DNA from: an uncultured Mailhella sp.
GTDB taxonomy: Bacteria > Desulfobacterota > Desulfovibrionia > Desulfovibrionales > Desulfovibrionaceae
Assembly: GCA_944322635.1 (NCBI GenBank)
Contig: CALUPL010000028.1
Location: forward strand, 1 to 43,666
Direction: 5' to 3'
Length of the DNA stretch: 43,666 nt
Both the position numbers and the translations under genes were made by a program. Shown in pieces: positions 42,783-43,666 of the stretch (position 1 is the first letter of the stretch; each line of letters begins with the position of its first letter). The notes under the pieces were generated by a model. That model did no database searches. It was not told the origin of the DNA and was given only the letters and a program-made list of their open reading frames with translations.

Positions 42783-42958
42783 GTGAGGGTGAGTTATGAT
42801 TTTCAGGCGAAAAAAGGAGAATCTTACTGGATCCTGCTTCGTTACAGAGGGAGGAAAAGGGGTATTCGCGACTCAGGTTCAAAAAAAATTTTTTCGACGG
42901 TCGAGAGCAGCACGGTGAAGCTCAGCGAAAAGCAATGAAACTCCATCAAAAATCATTA
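42783..42958 (+). pseudogene. Integrase (tyrosine recombinase) N-terminal remnant
   Basis: A GTG at 42783 with GAGGA (42772-42776) six bases upstream starts RVSYDFQAKKGESYWILLRY-type sequence, similar to the arm-binding N-terminus of tRNA-associated integrases (GESYW, RYRGRK). The frame ends at 42938. At a run of eight As and six Ts (42881-42894) one lost A would connect the frame to FFDGREQHGEAQRKAMKLHQ, which is charged and helical as expected. The chain then meets the insertion sequence at about 42959. So the gene looks frameshifted and interrupted by the IS. Similarity is judged by eye. Confidence 0.5.
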
Positions 42959-43666
42959 GGCTCAGGACTCATTAAAGGTAAAAAATAACGATAGCCGCAA
43001 GGTGAATTGCTGAAAGGAATGTGTGAGCACAGCGATCATAGCGCGTGGCTATGCGACGCCAATCCTTCAGCCGGGAAAACATGTGTTCTATCTTGTGACG
43101 CTGGCGATATTGTTTTTTGTCGTAATATTCCTGACTCTTGGCATTTTTCCGAGAAGGAATGCAGGGAGTGCAACCCCGATTTTTCAAAAAACTGCGAATC
43201 CATCCGGCATCATAGCACCTGTCAGCAAGAAGCATTCGAGTTGAAGGCAAAGTTGGCAAGAGATATGCCGCACCGCCATAATCACTGATGGTTCCGGCTG
43301 TCAGCAATGTCCGAATCGGACGTCCGTCGGAGTCACAGACTACATGTAATTTGGTATTCAATCCTCCTTTTGTGCGTCCGATACAACGAGAGGAAGCCTT
43401 TTTTTCTCAAACTTGCGGCAGTTCTGTGAGCTTTCAGATAGGTAGCATCAATCATGAGAAGGGAGGTGTCCTGGGTACTTTCGGAAAGAGCCGTAAAAAT
43501 CTTTTTGAAGACGCCCATGTTACTCCATCTGACAAAACGGTTATAAAGAGTTTTATAGGGGCCGTATTCTTTTGGAGCATCCTTCCATCGGAGACCGAAC
43601 TTGAGAACATAGATAATTCCACTGATAATTTTTTGATCGTCCTTTCTGGGAATGCCTCTTGAACGA
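42959..43666 (-). mobile_element. IS5-family insertion sequence (partial, runs off window)
   Basis: The element includes a DDE transposase reading toward the tRNA. The inner end is probably near 42959, where GGCTCAGGACTCATTAAAGG begins after TTA and lies just beyond the transposase stop at 42972. The other end is outside the window, so the terminal repeats and target duplication could not be checked. Confidence 0.75.
42972..43666 (-). CDS. IS5-family (IS427-like) DDE transposase, two frames, partial
   Basis: The C-terminal frame (42972-43361 and beyond) has the second Asp in LLADRCYDAGW and the Glu in RHKIEHMFSRLKDWRR. The N-terminal frame is open from the window edge to 43333 and has WKDAPKEYGPYKTLYNRF and the first Asp in MIDATYLKAHRTA. 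The frames join at a run of seven As (43399-43405 on the minus strand): a +1 shift there restores KASSRCIGRTKGGLNTKLHV. Such two-frame transposases are common in this IS group, where the full enzyme arises by frameshifting; alternatively one extra A has inactivated it. The 5' part lies outside the window. Confidence 0.88.

Overview
The window looks like chromosome of a GC-rich, anaerobic, Gram-negative bacterium, most likely a Desulfovibrionaceae-type desulfobacterium. The reasons are inferential: MurJ, lipoproteins and an HtrA protease (Gram-negative envelope), a K+-independent membrane pyrophosphatase, several soluble fumarate-reductase-like flavoproteins and ferredoxin-type oxidoreductases, a long PEP-synthase-like protein, and two -24/-12 (sigma-54) promoters. 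No ribosomal RNA or other marker gene is present to fix the species.

Region 1 (1-8952) is an accessory redox locus. It holds the start of a flavoprotein (cut by the window edge), a very large sigma-54 activator with a TPR/GAF-like front half, and a divergent three-gene operon: an Fe-S/FAD/NAD(P) oxidoreductase, a fumarate-reductase-like flavoprotein and an SLC13/DASS-type anion permease. The divergent intergenic region carries two 17-bp operator-like repeats 31 bp apart and a near-consensus sigma-54 promoter. My reading is inducible import of a carboxylate-like acceptor and its NAD(P)H/ferredoxin-driven reduction. The permease has an apparent one-base deletion that splits its first transmembrane segment from the rest.

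Region 2 (9066-17145) holds glnB-amtB on the minus strand behind their own sigma-54 promoter, a small unknown protein, an envelope group (lipoprotein, HtrA/DegP protease, Pro-rich lipoprotein, His-rich lipoprotein) and an OmpR-type two-component system whose sensor has a Met/His-rich periplasmic stretch.

Region 3 (17377-30276) is mostly housekeeping. It contains a cysteine-peptidase-like protein in an operon with murJ and ispH, metK on the plus strand with a clear sigma-70 promoter and leader inverted repeat, an exported metallo-beta-lactamase-fold protein, uup, polA and, divergently, hppA.

Region 4 (30578-42531) contains an MFS permease, an overlapping nikR-folE2 pair, putP with an unusual leader, a gluconeogenic pair (gap followed by a PEP-synthase-like gene) on the minus strand, and a PhoB/PhoR-like two-component system with a Pho-box-like promoter.

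Region 5 (42571-43666) is a mobile-element junction: a tRNA-Thr(CGU) with perfect promoter spacing and a terminator, a paired 9-bp direct repeat, a decayed integrase N-terminus, and an IS5-family insertion sequence inside it that runs off the end of the window. Most genes lack strong oddities; the best candidates for new biology are the redox locus of region 1 and the regulatory leaders noted below.
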